From assembly GCA_024803745.1 (NCBI GenBank), contig JANJXV010000006.1:41223501-41287500 (forward strand): a DNA stretch of 64,000 bases. The letters run 5' to 3'. The notes below the pieces were generated by a model, which worked only from the letters and a program-made list of their open reading frames with translations, was not told the origin of the DNA and did no database searches. How positions within the stretch are numbered: position 1 is the first letter of the stretch; the number at the start of each line of letters is the position of its first letter. Below, piece after piece: positions 21,400 to 32,827 of this stretch. A program made the translations under genes and the position numbers. The DNA is from Megascapheus bottae. Taxonomy: Eukaryota; Chordata; Mammalia; Rodentia; Geomyidae.

Positions 21400-22440
21400 T
21401 TCAAAAAAAAAAACAAAAAACACTGTGGCTTTATTTCACTTTGTATTTAATTTTAGCCTGTTTCCTGCCCTTTGGTTTACTGGGCCAAGAGCTCCCAGAG
21501 TTAATTGGTGTGGCAGCTGAGATGCTAGAGATTGAGGTAGCAGCAGCCCACATCAGTGCAAGGCAAGGAGGAGCAGCTTAGAGCTTCAGTTCACAAGGGT
21601 AATAAAATCTACCTATAGAGCAGCAGCTTTCATCTTCTTCACCACAGCAGTGGGCCTCCATCACAAACAGTAAGTGAAAGGATACCAATGCCGGAACTCA
21701 GCTCTTTTCCATGTGGAGGTCTCTTACCCCCCCAGTGAAAGTGGACCTGGTTCTGCAGAAAAATGCTCTTCTGCACTGGACTCACTGCACTGTGTATTCA
21801 GGTGACTCAAAATCAGCCAGTTTCTATGCTATGCATGACAATCTCTGCGGAGAGTTCCCCAGCTACCTCCTCCACTCAGCAAGCCAGCCTCTGTTTTGCC
21901 TTCCAAATAGATCTCTGGCAAAATCAAATTCATCCTGGATACACCACACATAAAACAAGAAGCACTTTCTCAGGTAAGTCTCAGCCTAAAAAGAAAGCAG
22001 ATTCTTCTTAAACAAGGCAAAAGAAAAAAGAAGACGGATTGTTTTGGTTTCCTGAGCAATTATTTTTAAGGTGCAAAATCTCCTATCTGTACCCTAAAAT
22101 GCAATGGACTTGAGCAGTGTGGGCGATGACTCATTTGGTCAGTGAGACAGGAGATCGGCAATGAAGCTTGTAATTCTTCCTGAGAGGAACTGAGTTCTGA
22201 CTCACTGTGAGTCCATCACAGAGCAAAACATAATTAGGGGACCTTTATTACCTACTGCCATGCATAAAGCTGAGTGCAGGGCCAAGTTATTATTCCTTTT
22301 CTTTTCGATGGAGATTTTGGCAGAGTGTATATGCCATTATAGCACCTTTCATTTTAAAACAGAAAGATTGCCCCAGTTTTCACTAATTAAAAGTTGTTAT
22401 TTATCATGCTAGGGAGGTAATATCAAAACCTCCACTTTTC
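21400..22440. other. Unique block, possibly constrained
   Basis: About 1 kb without clear repeats. The part from about 22040 (GCAATTATTTTTAAGGTGC, GCATAAAGCTGAGTGCAGGG) is high-complexity and enhancer-like. The longest frame is 82 codons, unlike any family I know. Confidence 0.3.
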
Positions 22441-22666
22441 AAATAAGCAATCCAGTTCAATGTCATGATCAAAGACATATACAAACACCCTCTGGAAACA
22501 CTGGTCGTTCAGTTTCTCATTCTCCTTTATGCACCTCCCACTTCCCTTCTCCTGCGCTCTCTCCCCAGCAACTGTCTACCAGCTTAACACCTATGTGTGC
22601 CTCAGACCTCAATTAAATACCCCTTTTCCTATTTTTTTCTTATTATAAATAACTATGCCTCTTTGT

Positions 22667-22667
<1 letters not shown>

Positions 22668-22709
<42 letters not shown>
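22668..22709. repeat. (GT)n microsatellite
   Basis: About 20 GT units at the tail side of a minus-strand SINE. Confidence 0.95.
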
Positions 22710-22713
<4 letters not shown>

Positions 22714-22937
22714 ATGCACCTAGGGCTTGTACTCAAAACCTAATCACTCACTCTAAGCTTTTGTGCTCAAGGCTAGTGTTCTACCACTTGAGCTACAGAT
22801 CTATTTTTGGATTTTTTTTGGTGGCTACTCAGTGACAAGAGATTCACTGACTTTCCTGCCCAGGCTGGCTTCAAACCTTGAGCCTCAGATCTTAGCCTCC
22901 CGAGTAGCTAGGAGTCACTGGCACCCAGCTATGTGCA
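22710..22937 (-). mobile_element. SINE, B1/Geo
   Basis: Complete minus-strand dimer. Confidence 0.8.
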
Positions 22938-23350
22938 GTTTTCTAACCTTGAGGTAAAAGTAAAACAATTTTACAAATAAAAAGCCAAGATTGTCTCCCT
23001 CACATGTACTGAGGGCTTTGCTACTTTGTCACATTAGACTGCAATGAAAGAGCCCTTTGTTAAAGGAAAAAAAATCTCTCTCCAAACATGAATGGACACA
23101 GGGTGTTTATAAACATAGAATATCACTGTACTGTCATATCACAAAAATGAATGTGCCAAGTTTACAGTTCTCTGGTGACATCTACAATCCCTAGTTAAGG
23201 AGCAGCTAAGCTGTATGAAGACATGAAAGAATTCCACCTGACTTCTCACATGAGCATCTTTGAGATGGCATTGGGCCTCACAAATATTTAATATTTAAAA
23301 AGGAAGGAAAGGAGAGAGGGAAGAAAAATTATTTTAGGTCCTTAGATTTC
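22938..23350. other. Unique sequence, no gene seen
   Basis: AT-rich text without motif; a GGAAGGAAAGG purine patch lies near 23300. Confidence 0.5.

Positions 23351-23352
<2 letters not shown>

Positions 23353-23400
<48 letters not shown>
23353..23400. repeat. (GT)n microsatellite
   Basis: About 24 GT units, again at the tail of a minus-strand SINE. Confidence 0.95.
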
Positions 23401-23401
<1 letters not shown>

Positions 23402-23624
23402 TCTTGGGTCTTGAATTCAGAACCTAGACACTGTCCCTGAGCTTTTTGTGTTCAAGGTTATTGCTCCACCACTTGAGCCACAACTCTACTTCCACACTTT
23501 TTGTTGGTTAATTGGTTATAACAGTCTTGTAGACTTTCTTACTGAGGCTTGTTTCAAACTGGCTTTGAACCGCAATCCTCAGCATTGCTAGGATTACAGG
23601 CATGAACCACTAATGCCCAGCTAT
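23401..23624 (-). mobile_element. SINE, B1/Geo
   Basis: Minus-strand dimer with a small duplication in the left half (two TTTCAAAC/CTTTGAAC blocks). Confidence 0.8.
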
Positions 23625-23659
23625 GTTTCCATTTTTAGTAACTTCAGTATCCAAAGATT

Positions 23660-23764
23660 AGAAACTGGTAGTATGGCTTAAGTGATAGACCACCAGCCTT
23701 GACAGAAAAAGACAAGCAACAATGCGAGGCCCTCAATTTAAGCCCAAGTAACAGGACAAAAAAA
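23660..23764 (+). mobile_element. SINE right half (Geo) alone
   Basis: GTATGGCTTAAGTGATAGAC to CAATTTAAGCCCAAGTAAC without a left half. It ends in the GATA repeat. Confidence 0.7.
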
Positions 23765-23783
23765 GATAGATAGATAGATAGAT

Positions 23784-23816
<33 letters not shown>

Positions 23817-23825
23817 TAGATAGAT
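23765..23825. repeat. (GATA)n/(GACA)n microsatellite
   Basis: GATA and GACA tetramers alternate in blocks at a SINE tail. Confidence 0.95.
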
Positions 23826-24420
23826 CCAAAGATCACTAATGATAGTGTATGTTAGCCAAGTGAACAAAGACCCTCAGAAGTTCCTGGTGTCTTTGCAATG
23901 GAAGAAGAAATATGGAATTATGTATTATGACTGTATCCTTCGGGTGCACTTTCCTATGCAAATTCTCAGCAAGTCAAATCTATTGAGAATCAGCCTCTTT
24001 TGGCAACCCATTCCCACCCCCCTGCTTTTCAGGTTCTCTGTATCATTGGCTCCTCTTCTGATTCAGTGCTCAGCCTCTCACTCCACAGTTCAGATCCCAT
24101 TCTTGTCACTGCCTAAGGCTTTCTCTCTATCCATGTTTACGACTATTCTCATTAGGAACAATATCATCCTCTACAAAATGGCTTTGCAAATAGTGGGATA
24201 TCAGACATCAGTTCTGAGATTGTGTCCCCAAATTAATTAGCTGTAATTTAATGTTCCTACACATAAGACAACTTCAACCATCAATCACAGAGACATTCTT
24301 TCCGAAATAGCAAAGGACCTGGGAGAGTAGACATATCATTGTCATTTTATATGTGCAATTCCAAAGATTCTTTTCATAGCTATGATTACCCTGAGAAGAC
24401 CTAGGTGGAAGTGAGGGGAG
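23826..24420. other. Unique sequence, no gene recognised
   Basis: A 133-codon plus frame (23839-24240) is open by chance as far as I can tell. It has no domain and no codon-like pattern. Confidence 0.5.
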
Positions 24421-24503
24421 GAAAAGAAGGAAGGAAGGAAGGAAAGAAAGAAAGAAAGAAGGAAGGAAGGAAGGAAGGAAGGAAGGAAGGAAGGAAGGAA
24501 GGA
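24421..24503. repeat. (GGAA)n/(GAAA)n microsatellite
   Basis: About 19 purine tetramers in three blocks. Confidence 0.95.
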
Positions 24504-24585
24504 ACTCTGTATCCTCTAAAATTTCCTGCCATGGTACTTCTTAGCTCAAACTACTCAACAACAAAAGTAGGGCTTTTCTTTTTTG

Positions 24586-24792
24586 TCCATCATGGGACTT
24601 GAACTTAGGGCCTGGGTGCTGTTCCTGGACTCTTTTGCTAAGGCTAGCACTTTGAGGCACAGAACCACTTCCAATTTTCTGGTGATTAATTGGTGATAAG
24701 AGTCTCACAGACTTTCCTGTCTGGGCTGGCTGCAATCCTCAGATCTGAGCCTCCTGAGTAGCTAGGATTACAGGCCACCAGCACCTGGCTGG
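24586..24792 (-). mobile_element. SINE, B1/Geo
   Basis: Minus-strand dimer, short internal losses. Confidence 0.8.
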
Positions 24793-25297
24793 GCTTTCAT
24801 TTTTAATTCCTTAATATACCTCTGAACCTCTGAGAGGGTTCAACACTCACTGCACCAGCCCTCAACATTAGTTCCTTTCTGGAAAAACAGAAGTGCTGGT
24901 TTCAGCCTTGCTGGGTGTGGTTGCTGTGCGCTTTGGACATCTTTGAAGGTGAAAGTCATTTCAGACAACAGAAAACAGGGTTCCTGTTTCCTTCCTAAGC
25001 CAGCCCAAGGTGACTGAACAGCCAGTCCTAACTGCTGGTGTAAGGGAGCCACATTGACTGCCTTCAACTCAGCCAGCCATGCTGCACACATCTCCCCCTC
25101 TCACAACCAATGGCAGCTGGCAAAGGGCAAAGCTGAACACAGCCACCAAAGGAGCCAGCTCATCAGAGGATCTAAGCAAAAAGAATGAAGAGAGGTCCCT
25201 TTGAGACAGTGTGTGGTTCAGACTAGATACATATGTGCTCAGGACATCTGCTAGAGGTCTGAAAAAAGGATGAGATATTACATGTGCATTTTTAAGT
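24793..25297. other. Unique sequence, no gene seen
   Basis: Two 83-codon minus frames overlap here without a recognisable motif. Confidence 0.5.
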
Positions 25298-25425
25298 GGT
25301 TGGGTATGGTGTTTATCCACTTATGATCCCACTTGATGAGTTCAGAGACAGCCTGGGCTACAGGGCAAATGTGAGGCAAGCCTATACTATATAGTGAGAA
25401 TCTATCTCAAAAGGACCCAAAAAGT
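25298..25425 (+). mobile_element. B1-like monomer SINE
   Basis: GTTGGGTATGGTG, GACAGCCTGGGCTACAGG, and AGTGAGAATCTATCTCAAAA match the order of blocks in rodent B1, without the Geo half. Confidence 0.7.
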
Positions 25426-26084
25426 AGGCAAGGCAGTCTTTCTTCTAATATTGTTATTATTTTCAATGAGATGCCCAAAGGAGTTGCCATTCAAGAAAAT
25501 AGTCTCTGAATACAACACCTCCTGTCACTGTCACCCTTTCATCATTCCAGCAATGCACAAATAATGACTCCATTATTTGTCATCATAAATGTTTACAGTA
25601 AACATCGTCTTATCTTTGTCCACTCTCCAACTGATTTCTGTCACTTAGGCAACTGCTAATATTAATTTCCTGCTGTTACTATTATTCCATGTGACTTTTA
25701 TATGTGTCAAAATATCCCTTATATCCTCCACCTTTCCAAATAAAAAGTAGCATTTTATAGACTCTATCCTGCACTTTTTATAAATACACAGTATTTTATT
25801 GTATGGCTATACTACAATAGCCAGATAACTACACTAATTAGCCACCACCTTAGTGATGACCATTTGTGTTGTCTCTTGTCACTACACTGCATGTATGTTT
25901 GAACATATGTATGTGCACTGTTTCAAAACTCTCAAAAGCATAAATACTTCAACAAATATCATGTTAATATCCTGGATAGAAATGCAGACAAAACAGCTAT
26001 TATGCAAAAGAAGAACCAACTGGCCAACAAACAAGTGAAAAGTATCCACCTTTACCCATAATCAAAGTGTCTGAGGAAGAAGGG
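25426..26084. other. Unique or old sequence, no gene seen
   Basis: The part at about 25700-25830 may be an old antisense L1 fragment. Confidence 0.4.
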
Positions 26085-26188
26085 CCAAAGAGCAGAGCTG
26101 CATGCCCGTGACCCCAGCTCCTGGGGAAGGTAGTGGTGAGAGAATTATGGTTCAGGGCTAGCCTGGGTAAAAAGGGTGAGACCATGCT
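26085..26188 (+). mobile_element. B1-like monomer SINE, diverged
   Basis: GCATGCCCGTGACCCCAGCT, GGCTAGCCTGGGTAAA and GGGTGAGACCA match B1 blocks. Confidence 0.55.
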
Positions 26189-26189
26189 G

Positions 26190-26402
26190 AGCATAGTGGC
26201 TCACGCCTGTAATCCTAGCTACTCAGGAGGCTGAGATCTGAAGATCAAGGTTCAAAGCCAGCCCAGGCACTAAAGTACTTAAGACTCTTATCTCCAGTTA
26301 ACTACCAGAAATCTGGAAGTGGTACTGTGGCTCAAGGGGTATGGCAGTAGCCTTGAGCTGAAGAGCTCAGAGACAGCATGCAGGCCCAGAGTTCAAGCCC
26401 AC
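26190..26402 (+). mobile_element. SINE, B1/Geo
   Basis: Complete dimer ending in a (CA)n tract in place of its A tail. Confidence 0.85.

Positions 26403-26446
<44 letters not shown>
26403..26446. repeat. (CA)n microsatellite
   Basis: About 22 units at the SINE tail. Confidence 0.95.
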
Positions 26447-26448
<2 letters not shown>

Positions 26449-26555
26449 ACTAAGGACATGACTCAAGTAGTCAAGCATGTGCCTAGAAAAGCAGTAGGTT
26501 CTGAGTTCAATCTCTAGTACCACCAAAAAAAAAAAAAGAAAAAGAAAAAGAAAGA
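26447..26555 (+). mobile_element. tRNA-like monomer SINE
   Basis: GGACATGACTCAAGTAGTCA, GTTCTGAGTTCAATCTCTAG, then an A13 and AAAAAG tail. Confidence 0.7.
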
Positions 26556-26689
26556 ATAATCTCATGCATGAGAATGACAAGGGAAAACACTACTACTCTC
26601 TATTGAGGACTGTGTAGGAAGGAGTGTTGTTATGAGCTACGAATGGGAATACAAATGGAGACAGCATCTCTGAATGACAGTTTTCAAAA

Positions 26690-26825
26690 TGGTCCAGTGT
26701 TTAAGTGTATTTACACTGACTTTACAGTAATGAAAAGTCACAAATAACCCAAATGTCCACAAATAGGAGACTCATTAAATGAGTTACTGCATACTCATAA
26801 TAGAACACATTGCAGGCATTAAAGC
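26690..26825 (+). mobile_element. Old L1 3'-region fragment
   Basis: AATAACCCAAATGTCCACAA with TAGGAGACTCATTAAATGAG resembles ancient mammalian L1 ends. Confidence 0.4.
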
Positions 26826-26934
26826 ATGTCCAGAATTCCAGTATCTCTGCGTCTCCACTGCCACCAGCCTGGTCTGCACTCCCATTTTCTCCCATTTAGT
26901 TTACTGCATGAATCTCCTTCAGTAAATGAGCAGT

Positions 26935-27125
26935 TGTTAGCAGCTGCATGGGTTTATTTCTGGATCTTCTGTTCCATTCGTGTCTGTTTTGTCCATGCTA
27001 TTTTCATTACTACAGCTCTATCAGATCCAGTACTGTGATACCTACAGTATTTCTCGTGATTGTTTCAACTATTTGGGGTCTTCTGTGCTTCCACATGGAT
27101 TTTACGTTTTTTTGTTGTTACTGCT
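26935..27125 (-). mobile_element. L1 ORF2 fragment, antisense
   Basis: TCTTCTGTTCCATTCGTGTC, CATTACTACAGCTCTATCAG and TACTGTGATACCTAC match the antisense of a conserved ORF2 stretch. The frames are broken. Confidence 0.6.
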
Positions 27126-27473
27126 GCTGGGTTAAAGAACATCATCCGATCTTGGAGGAGCCTGTGTTGCATCTGTAGAACACTTTTCTTGATAAGGCTA
27201 TATGAAGCTATTTCCTTCCCAGAATCCACCAGGCCTGTAGGTATGGGGAGTGCTGAGTCATATCTGAAGTCTGTTGCAACTCTAAGTCTGCAAATATATC
27301 AGAGAAGGAGTGAAGGAAGCATCTCTGAGTTCTGCCCTAGAGAGAACCACGGGAATTAGACTCCTGCCAAGTACAGTGCTCTCACATTCTCCATCAAGGG
27401 AGAAAAAAGGTTGCAGAAATTTGTAGTCTGCAGGATCTGAGTTCACAGCTCTTCATCCCTCCTGACAACAAAC

Positions 27474-27543
<70 letters not shown>

Positions 27544-27950
27544 AGGAAGGCAGCTCCAGAAGACAGAACACAGACTGGCTGTGGGCGGGGAGTTCTTGCT
27601 CTCAACAGTAATCCAGAGGCAATGGAGCTGCTCCTTACCATAAAGAATGGGGCTGCCAAACCCCATGGGCCTCACAGCCCAAGCTCTTTGTTGCCTAAAC
27701 TCAGTGGTGCATGTCTGACCCGCTCTGCCTCTGGCGGCTGTTCCTTATACAGGAACAATGGCAAGATGTCCACGGGCTCTCTGGCTTATTTTCCTTGTTT
27801 TCAGGTCCCAAGAGTCATTCCATCAATAGTCTTCCTTTCAAAATAGCACCTGGCTATAAGACCCAGAGATATAGAGAGCCAGGCAATGGTTTCTTCTCTG
27901 ATGCCTAGCCTCCCAGCAAGATTCATTCCTGGACCATAGCCCTACACTGG
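27126..27950. other. Unique sequence with (CA)n, no gene seen
   Basis: Frames of 60-99 codons exist but contain microsatellite or no motif. Confidence 0.5.
27475..27542. repeat. (CA)n microsatellite, long
   Basis: About 33 uninterrupted units, one of the longest pure CA runs in the window. Confidence 0.95.
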
Positions 27951-27951
27951 A

Positions 27952-28369
27952 TTAAGGCTTGTCAGCTCTGTGGGCTTCTCCTGCAGCAGACTGTCCATCT
28001 GCTATCTCTAGAGCTACCTGGTTTACACTGTGGTTGAAGTCTCTAGCTTTCTCCCTGGGAGCTGAGATTAGAGCTTTTCTCCTATCCCCTTTCTCTGTAT
28101 CATCTTTCTGCTTCTCCATGCTTTCCAGCCATTTTGTCACCTCCATGATGTTTTTCATCTCTTTCTCTCCTTGTAATCTGGTCTCCCTTGTTACCATGAC
28201 TCTTCTCACTTTCAGGGTCTCACAGAGGAAACTTCTACTCCATCCTCTCACCCCAGAAGTCTGCACTAACTCCTTAAAAATAGATGTCAGGCCAGGCATT
28301 GGTGGCTTACATCCAAAGTTCAAAGCCAGTCTGGACAGGAAAGTCCAAGAGACTCTTATCTCCAATTAA
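27952..28369. other. Block open on both strands, function unknown
   Basis: A 137-codon minus frame (27952-28365) and a 136-codon plus frame (27959-28369) overlap almost fully. The minus product has a charged middle (GEKEMKNIMEVTKWLESMEK) that could form a coiled coil. Its first ~35 residues lie in a SINE. No intron signal or homologue is known to me. It may be a relic of a retroelement frame. Confidence 0.3.
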
Positions 28370-28460
28370 CTACCAAAAACCCAGAAATGTACTAACTTTA
28401 AGCAGAAAAACAGCCTAGGAACAGTGCTAAGGCCCTGAGTTCAAGTCCCATACTACATCT
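28288..28460 (+). mobile_element. SINE, B1/Geo, internal loss
   Basis: Left half lacks the AGCTACTCAGGAGG block. The right half is intact. Confidence 0.75.
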
Positions 28461-28486
28461 GTACAAAATTTTAAAAATGTAAAGTC

Positions 28487-28706
28487 AGACACTGGTGGCT
28501 CACACCTGTAATCCTATCTACTCAAGAGGCTGACAGCTGAAGGTCTTGGCTCAAAGTTTGCCCAGAAAGACAGATCTGAGAGACTCTAATCTTCAACTGA
28601 CCAACAAAAAGCCAGAAGTGGAGGTGTGGCTCAGGTGATAAGTGCTAGCCATGAACAAAAAACCAAGCAAGGATATAAGGCCCTGAGTCCAAGCCCTGGT
28701 ACCAAC
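28487..28706 (+). mobile_element. SINE, B1/Geo
   Basis: Complete dimer followed by a GA-rich tail. Confidence 0.85.
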
Positions 28707-28740
28707 AGAGAGAGGGAGAGAGGGAGAGAGAGGGGGGGGG
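28707..28740. repeat. (GA)n/(GGGA)n purine tract
   Basis: GAGAGGGAGA units grown at the SINE tail. Confidence 0.9.
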
Positions 28741-29477
28741 AACAGAGACAGAGGCCTATTTATAAGGTTGCATAGTCTCTCCACTACCCACATATAGTCA
28801 GCAGTCAGTAGAGAACAAAATAAGCCTGAGCTCATAACTCAGTGGCCCTGAAGGAAAGCCTGCTCCCGTCTGTGCTCCAGCATTCTCAGAGGTTGGTGCA
28901 GAATAGAAATCAGCTACTTTCAAGTCTAAACATCCATAACAACCTCAGCCCCACATTTCTGCAACTTCAACCATTCTCCACTGCTATGGTTTAATAACAT
29001 TTCACCACTAGGTAATATAATTAAGACCTAAGACAGCATCGATTTCCATGTTAGTCAAAGATAGCTATGCCAAGCAACTTATTGAAAAATCAGAGTTTCC
29101 AGAATTCTTGTACTCAAATTTCAGGCCAAAAGCCTAGAACTGAGGGAAACCCATGAAATCTTAACCCCACACAGCCTACTCAGGTTTCTAGTATTTAACC
29201 CAAGCGATCTCAGTTGGATAAGAGGGAAACCCCATTTCTTGCAGAATTATATTATAGTTTAAATGCATAAAAAAAGAATTGGGGTACCATTTCATCTGGG
29301 CCAGGGGATGCCTGCTTGCCCCCTGAGAATTCAACTTGTGAAGGAAAATAGATTGTGATTCTGGGGTTGCCAATGTTTTGTCAAAACCCACAAGCCAGGG
29401 AGAGACCCAGAAGCAGGCACACAGAAGCAATTCTACTCAGAAATGTCCACTCAGAAATTCTACTGCAGCTTACCAAT
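28741..29477. other. Unique sequence, no gene seen
   Basis: An 80-codon minus frame at 29188-29430 has no motif. Confidence 0.5.
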
Positions 29478-29490
29478 TAAAAACATTTAT

Positions 29491-29566
29491 TGTGCGAAGT
29501 AACTTACCCACTACCTGCTGAATGTATACATTGTCTATACCCCAACAATAAAATTTAAAAAAATAA
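29491..29566 (+). mobile_element. Very short L1-like 3' end
   Basis: 76 bp ending in CAATAAAATTTAAAA, flanked by the 13-bp duplication TAAAAACATTTAT at 29478-29490 and 29567-29579. This is a target-primed insertion truncated almost at once. Confidence 0.6.
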
Positions 29567-29579
29567 TAAAAACATTTAT

Positions 29580-29800
29580 CAAACCAGGCTCACACCTGTA
29601 ATCCCAGCTACTCAGGAGGCTAATGTCGGAGGATTACAATCTGAAGCCAGTCAGGGCAGAAAAGTCTATGGGACTTATCTCCAATTAAATCACAGAAAAA
29701 GCCAGAAGCGATGCCGTGGCTCAAGTGGTAGAGTGCTAGCCTTGAACAAAAGGAACTCAGGGACAGTGCCCAGAGTTCAAGCCTCAGGACGTGCAAAAAA
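29580..29800 (+). mobile_element. SINE, B1/Geo
   Basis: Starts directly after the right target duplication of the short L1 end. Confidence 0.85.
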
Positions 29801-29962
29801 CAAAAACAAAAACAAAACCTTAATCAAGATGCTGCTAGCCATGGAAGATGTTGGGACATCTTCACTTTACACTGTCCTTGTGTCATTGGTGATGGATGAC
29901 CTTCACCAGCTTGGGCTGTGGAGTCCCGGTACTCTATCTGAAGATAAGAAAGTCATCCTAAC

Positions 29963-30146
29963 CAGGAGCTGGGAGTTTAGCCTAGTGGTAGAGTGCTTGC
30001 CTAGCATGCATGAAGACCTGGGTTTGAGTCCTCGATGCCATATAGTCGGAAATGGTACTGTGGCTCAAGTGGTAGAGCTCTAGTCTTGAGAAAGCCCAAG
30101 GACAGTGCTCAGGACCTGAGTTCAAGCCCCAGGACTGGCAAAAAGA
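29963..30146 (+). mobile_element. SINE, IDL-Geo-like
   Basis: GGAGTTTAGCCTAGTGGTAG, B-box GGTTTGAGTCC, shared right half. Flanks CATCCTAACC and CATTCTAACC form a short duplication with one mismatch. Confidence 0.85.
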
Positions 30147-30271
30147 AGCCATTCTAACCCATAATTCTGGAGCTCAAGGAGTTCCAGGGTGTAAAGAACA
30201 CCACTCTGAAGCTCAGATTATTATCCTTGAAATAAATAATTCTTTTAGGAAGCTCTCAGTTCTTGGTTCAC

Positions 30272-30295
30272 TGTGTGTGTGTGTGTGTGCGTGTG

Positions 30296-30340
<45 letters not shown>
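30272..30340. repeat. (GT)n microsatellite
   Basis: About 34 units with two or three CGTG interruptions. Confidence 0.95.
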
Positions 30341-31012
30341 ATGATCTCAGGACCTCTTACTTTCTCTTGGCTTTTTCCACTCAAGACTGGTTCTCTACTG
30401 TTTTTAGTCCTCCGTCCCTCCCAACCTGCACGAGGAATAGAGAGAACACGTCCTGACCAGGACGAGGGAAGAAAGGAAAGGGCCGACTGACGGCCCCCAG
30501 CCCTCCCTCTCTGGAGGATAATAAGCCACGGGTCAAGGAGACCCGTCAAGGCAGGAACTGGTTTATTGAGGAAGTACATTTAGCTAATATAGGATGCAGG
30601 AGCCAATCAGCACAAAGGTGGGCAGGGTGGGGGAGGTAGGTAAAGCAGGGGAATCAGGTGCTGGCTGAGAGGGCAGAAGTGTTCAGGGCCAATCCCAGAG
30701 GAAGCCTTACTTTACATCACAAACCACAACCAAGCCTTCCAACCAGGTGACGGGTAGGTTGGGTCCCAAAACCAGAAAATGAGCACTGGGCCATCAGGTA
30801 GGCCTCCTTTTCTACAGCATAGGTTTCCATTTCCCTGATGTGGCATTGCCCCACACTCTACCACTTGAGACACACCTCTACTTCCTGCTTTTTGCTGGTT
30901 AATTGGAGATAAAAGAGTCTCACAGACTTCTTTTCTGCCCAGGCTGGCTTTGACCCATGATCCTTAGATTTCAGCCTCCTGAATAACTAGGATTACAGGT
31001 ATGAGCACCCAA
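30341..31012 (-). mobile_element. SINE, B1/Geo, split by an LTR
   Basis: The Geo half runs to 30398; the LTR occupies 30399-30855; the SINE resumes at 30856 (CTCTACCACTTGAG) and ends near 31012. Confidence 0.85.
30399..30855 (-). mobile_element. Solo LTR, ERVK-like
   Basis: A 457-bp LTR with TGT...ACA ends and a perfect 6-bp duplication CTCTAC at 30393-30398 and 30856-30861. On its sense (minus) strand it has GATTGGCTCC (CCAAT box), CTATATTAG (TATA-like) and AATAAA at 30562-30567. A 6-bp duplication is typical of class II (ERVK/IAP-type) integrases. No inner sequence remains. Confidence 0.88.
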
Positions 31013-31278
31013 GATCTCAGGAATTTACCTATTTTGTCTACTGTACTATTTGTGGCCAGGTTATAGTTACATAAGTAAAGCAGTGAGTATATTTCTTATG
31101 GAACATTGTTACCTCTCCCTTGTTTTTCTCCCACTATCCCACCTCCATGACTCCCCCAACCCCAAGTTGTAAAGTTCATTTCCAACCTAATGTCTTGTGA
31201 GTATTATTGTTACATTGGTTCACTCTGTGTCCTTGATTCACCATTTTGTCATCCCCTACCCTTCCCCAAATCACATAA

Positions 31279-31284
<6 letters not shown>

Positions 31285-31324
<40 letters not shown>
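31285..31324. repeat. (AT)n microsatellite
   Basis: About 20 uninterrupted AT units in the L1 3' UTR. Confidence 0.95.
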
Positions 31325-31327
<3 letters not shown>

Positions 31328-32633
31328 ACACAGAGCACCAGAATCAAAAACTGACAGCAGGGGATAAACCAAAGGTACCAAAAAAAGAATTTCATACAGT
31401 ATATTAAATATATCAACAACAACAATGAAAAGTACTTGTTCCCTGCTTTGGAGTTCATTTTGATTAGCATTATTTTATTTACATAGCTATTGAACTATTG
31501 TAATCCTCTGCTAGGACTATCTTAGACATATACTTATTATTACAAATGAGGGAAACATGGACCTTATGTTCCCTGGAGTCTGGCTTACTTCACTTAATAT
31601 GATTTTTTTTCCAGATCTTTCCATTTCCTTAAGAACTGAGTGATCTCTTCTATGCTTCCATAAGAAAGAATGGATCTACTGAGGGGCATCTATGTTGGTT
31701 CCATCTTTTAGCTATGGTGAATAGTGCTGCAGTGAGCATAGTTGTGCTGATAGCTCTAGTATGGCCTTGTTTATGATCATTTGGGTAAATGCTCAGGATG
31801 GAGTGGGATTGCTGGGTCATAGGGGAGTTCTAGGTTTAGTTTTTTGAGGAACCTCCATACTGCTTTCCAGAGCGATTGAACTAGTTTGTATTCCCACCAA
31901 CAGTACAGTAGCATTCCCTTCTGTTCACATTCCCATCAGCATCTGTTATTATCTGTTTTCTTCATAATGGCCATTCTAACTGAGGTGAGATAGAATCTCA
32001 ATGTATTTTGATTTGCATTTCTTTTCCAGCCAGAGATGTTGAACATTTTTTTTTCATGTGTCTATAGGCTATTCTTATTTCCTTTCCAGAGAAGTCTCTT
32101 TTTAATTCTTTAGCCCATTAATTAATGGGGTGGTTCTTTGAGAGTTTTTTTTTTAATTTTTTGAGCTCTCTCTATATTTTTTATATAAGTCCTTGTCTGT
32201 TGTATAGCTAGTGAAGATCTTCTCCCAATCTGTGGGCTATTTACCTTGCTAATTATATCTTTTGCCATGCAGAAGCTCTGCAGTTTAATGTAATCCCATT
32301 TATCCAGCCTTTCTTTGATTTTTTTTTATATTTCTAGATCTTTATTTAAGAGGTTTTGACCTGTGCCAAGGAGCCCTGCTATGTTTCTTTTCGGGGGGGA
32401 GGGTGGGAAACTCTAATTCATTTAATTCTGATTTAATTTTAATTTTTTGTTCCCATCTACTGGATTGGGGTTTGGTTTGTTGCTCATTTTCAAGGAACTT
32501 CGGGTGCATCATTAAATTGTTGGTTTGGGATTTCTCCAATTTGTTGATGTAGGAGCTCAGAGCTATAAATTTTCCTCTGAGTACTGCCTTTGCTTTGACC
32601 CAGAGAAGCTGGTATTTTGTATGTTCATTTTTG

Positions 32634-32827
32634 TTTTTTTTTTGCCAGTCCTGGGCTTGAGCTCCGGGCCTGAGCACTGTCCTTGGACTTTCTCAAGGCT
32701 AGCACTCTGCCACCTGAGCCTTAGCACCACTTCTGGCTTTTTTTCTATGTGTGTGGTACCAAGGAATCAAACCCGGGTCCTCCTGCATGCTAGGCAAGCA
32801 CTCTACCACTAGGCCAAACTCCTGGCC
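32634..32827 (-). mobile_element. SINE, IDL-Geo-like, nested in L1
   Basis: Nearly consensus copy. The perfect 17-bp duplication TTGTATGTTCATTTTTG lies at 32617-32633 and 32828-32844. It is younger than its L1 host. Confidence 0.95.

Noticed and set aside
24421..24503. CRISPR-like regular repeats
   Set aside because: Simple tetranucleotide repeats without spacers, in a mammalian genome.
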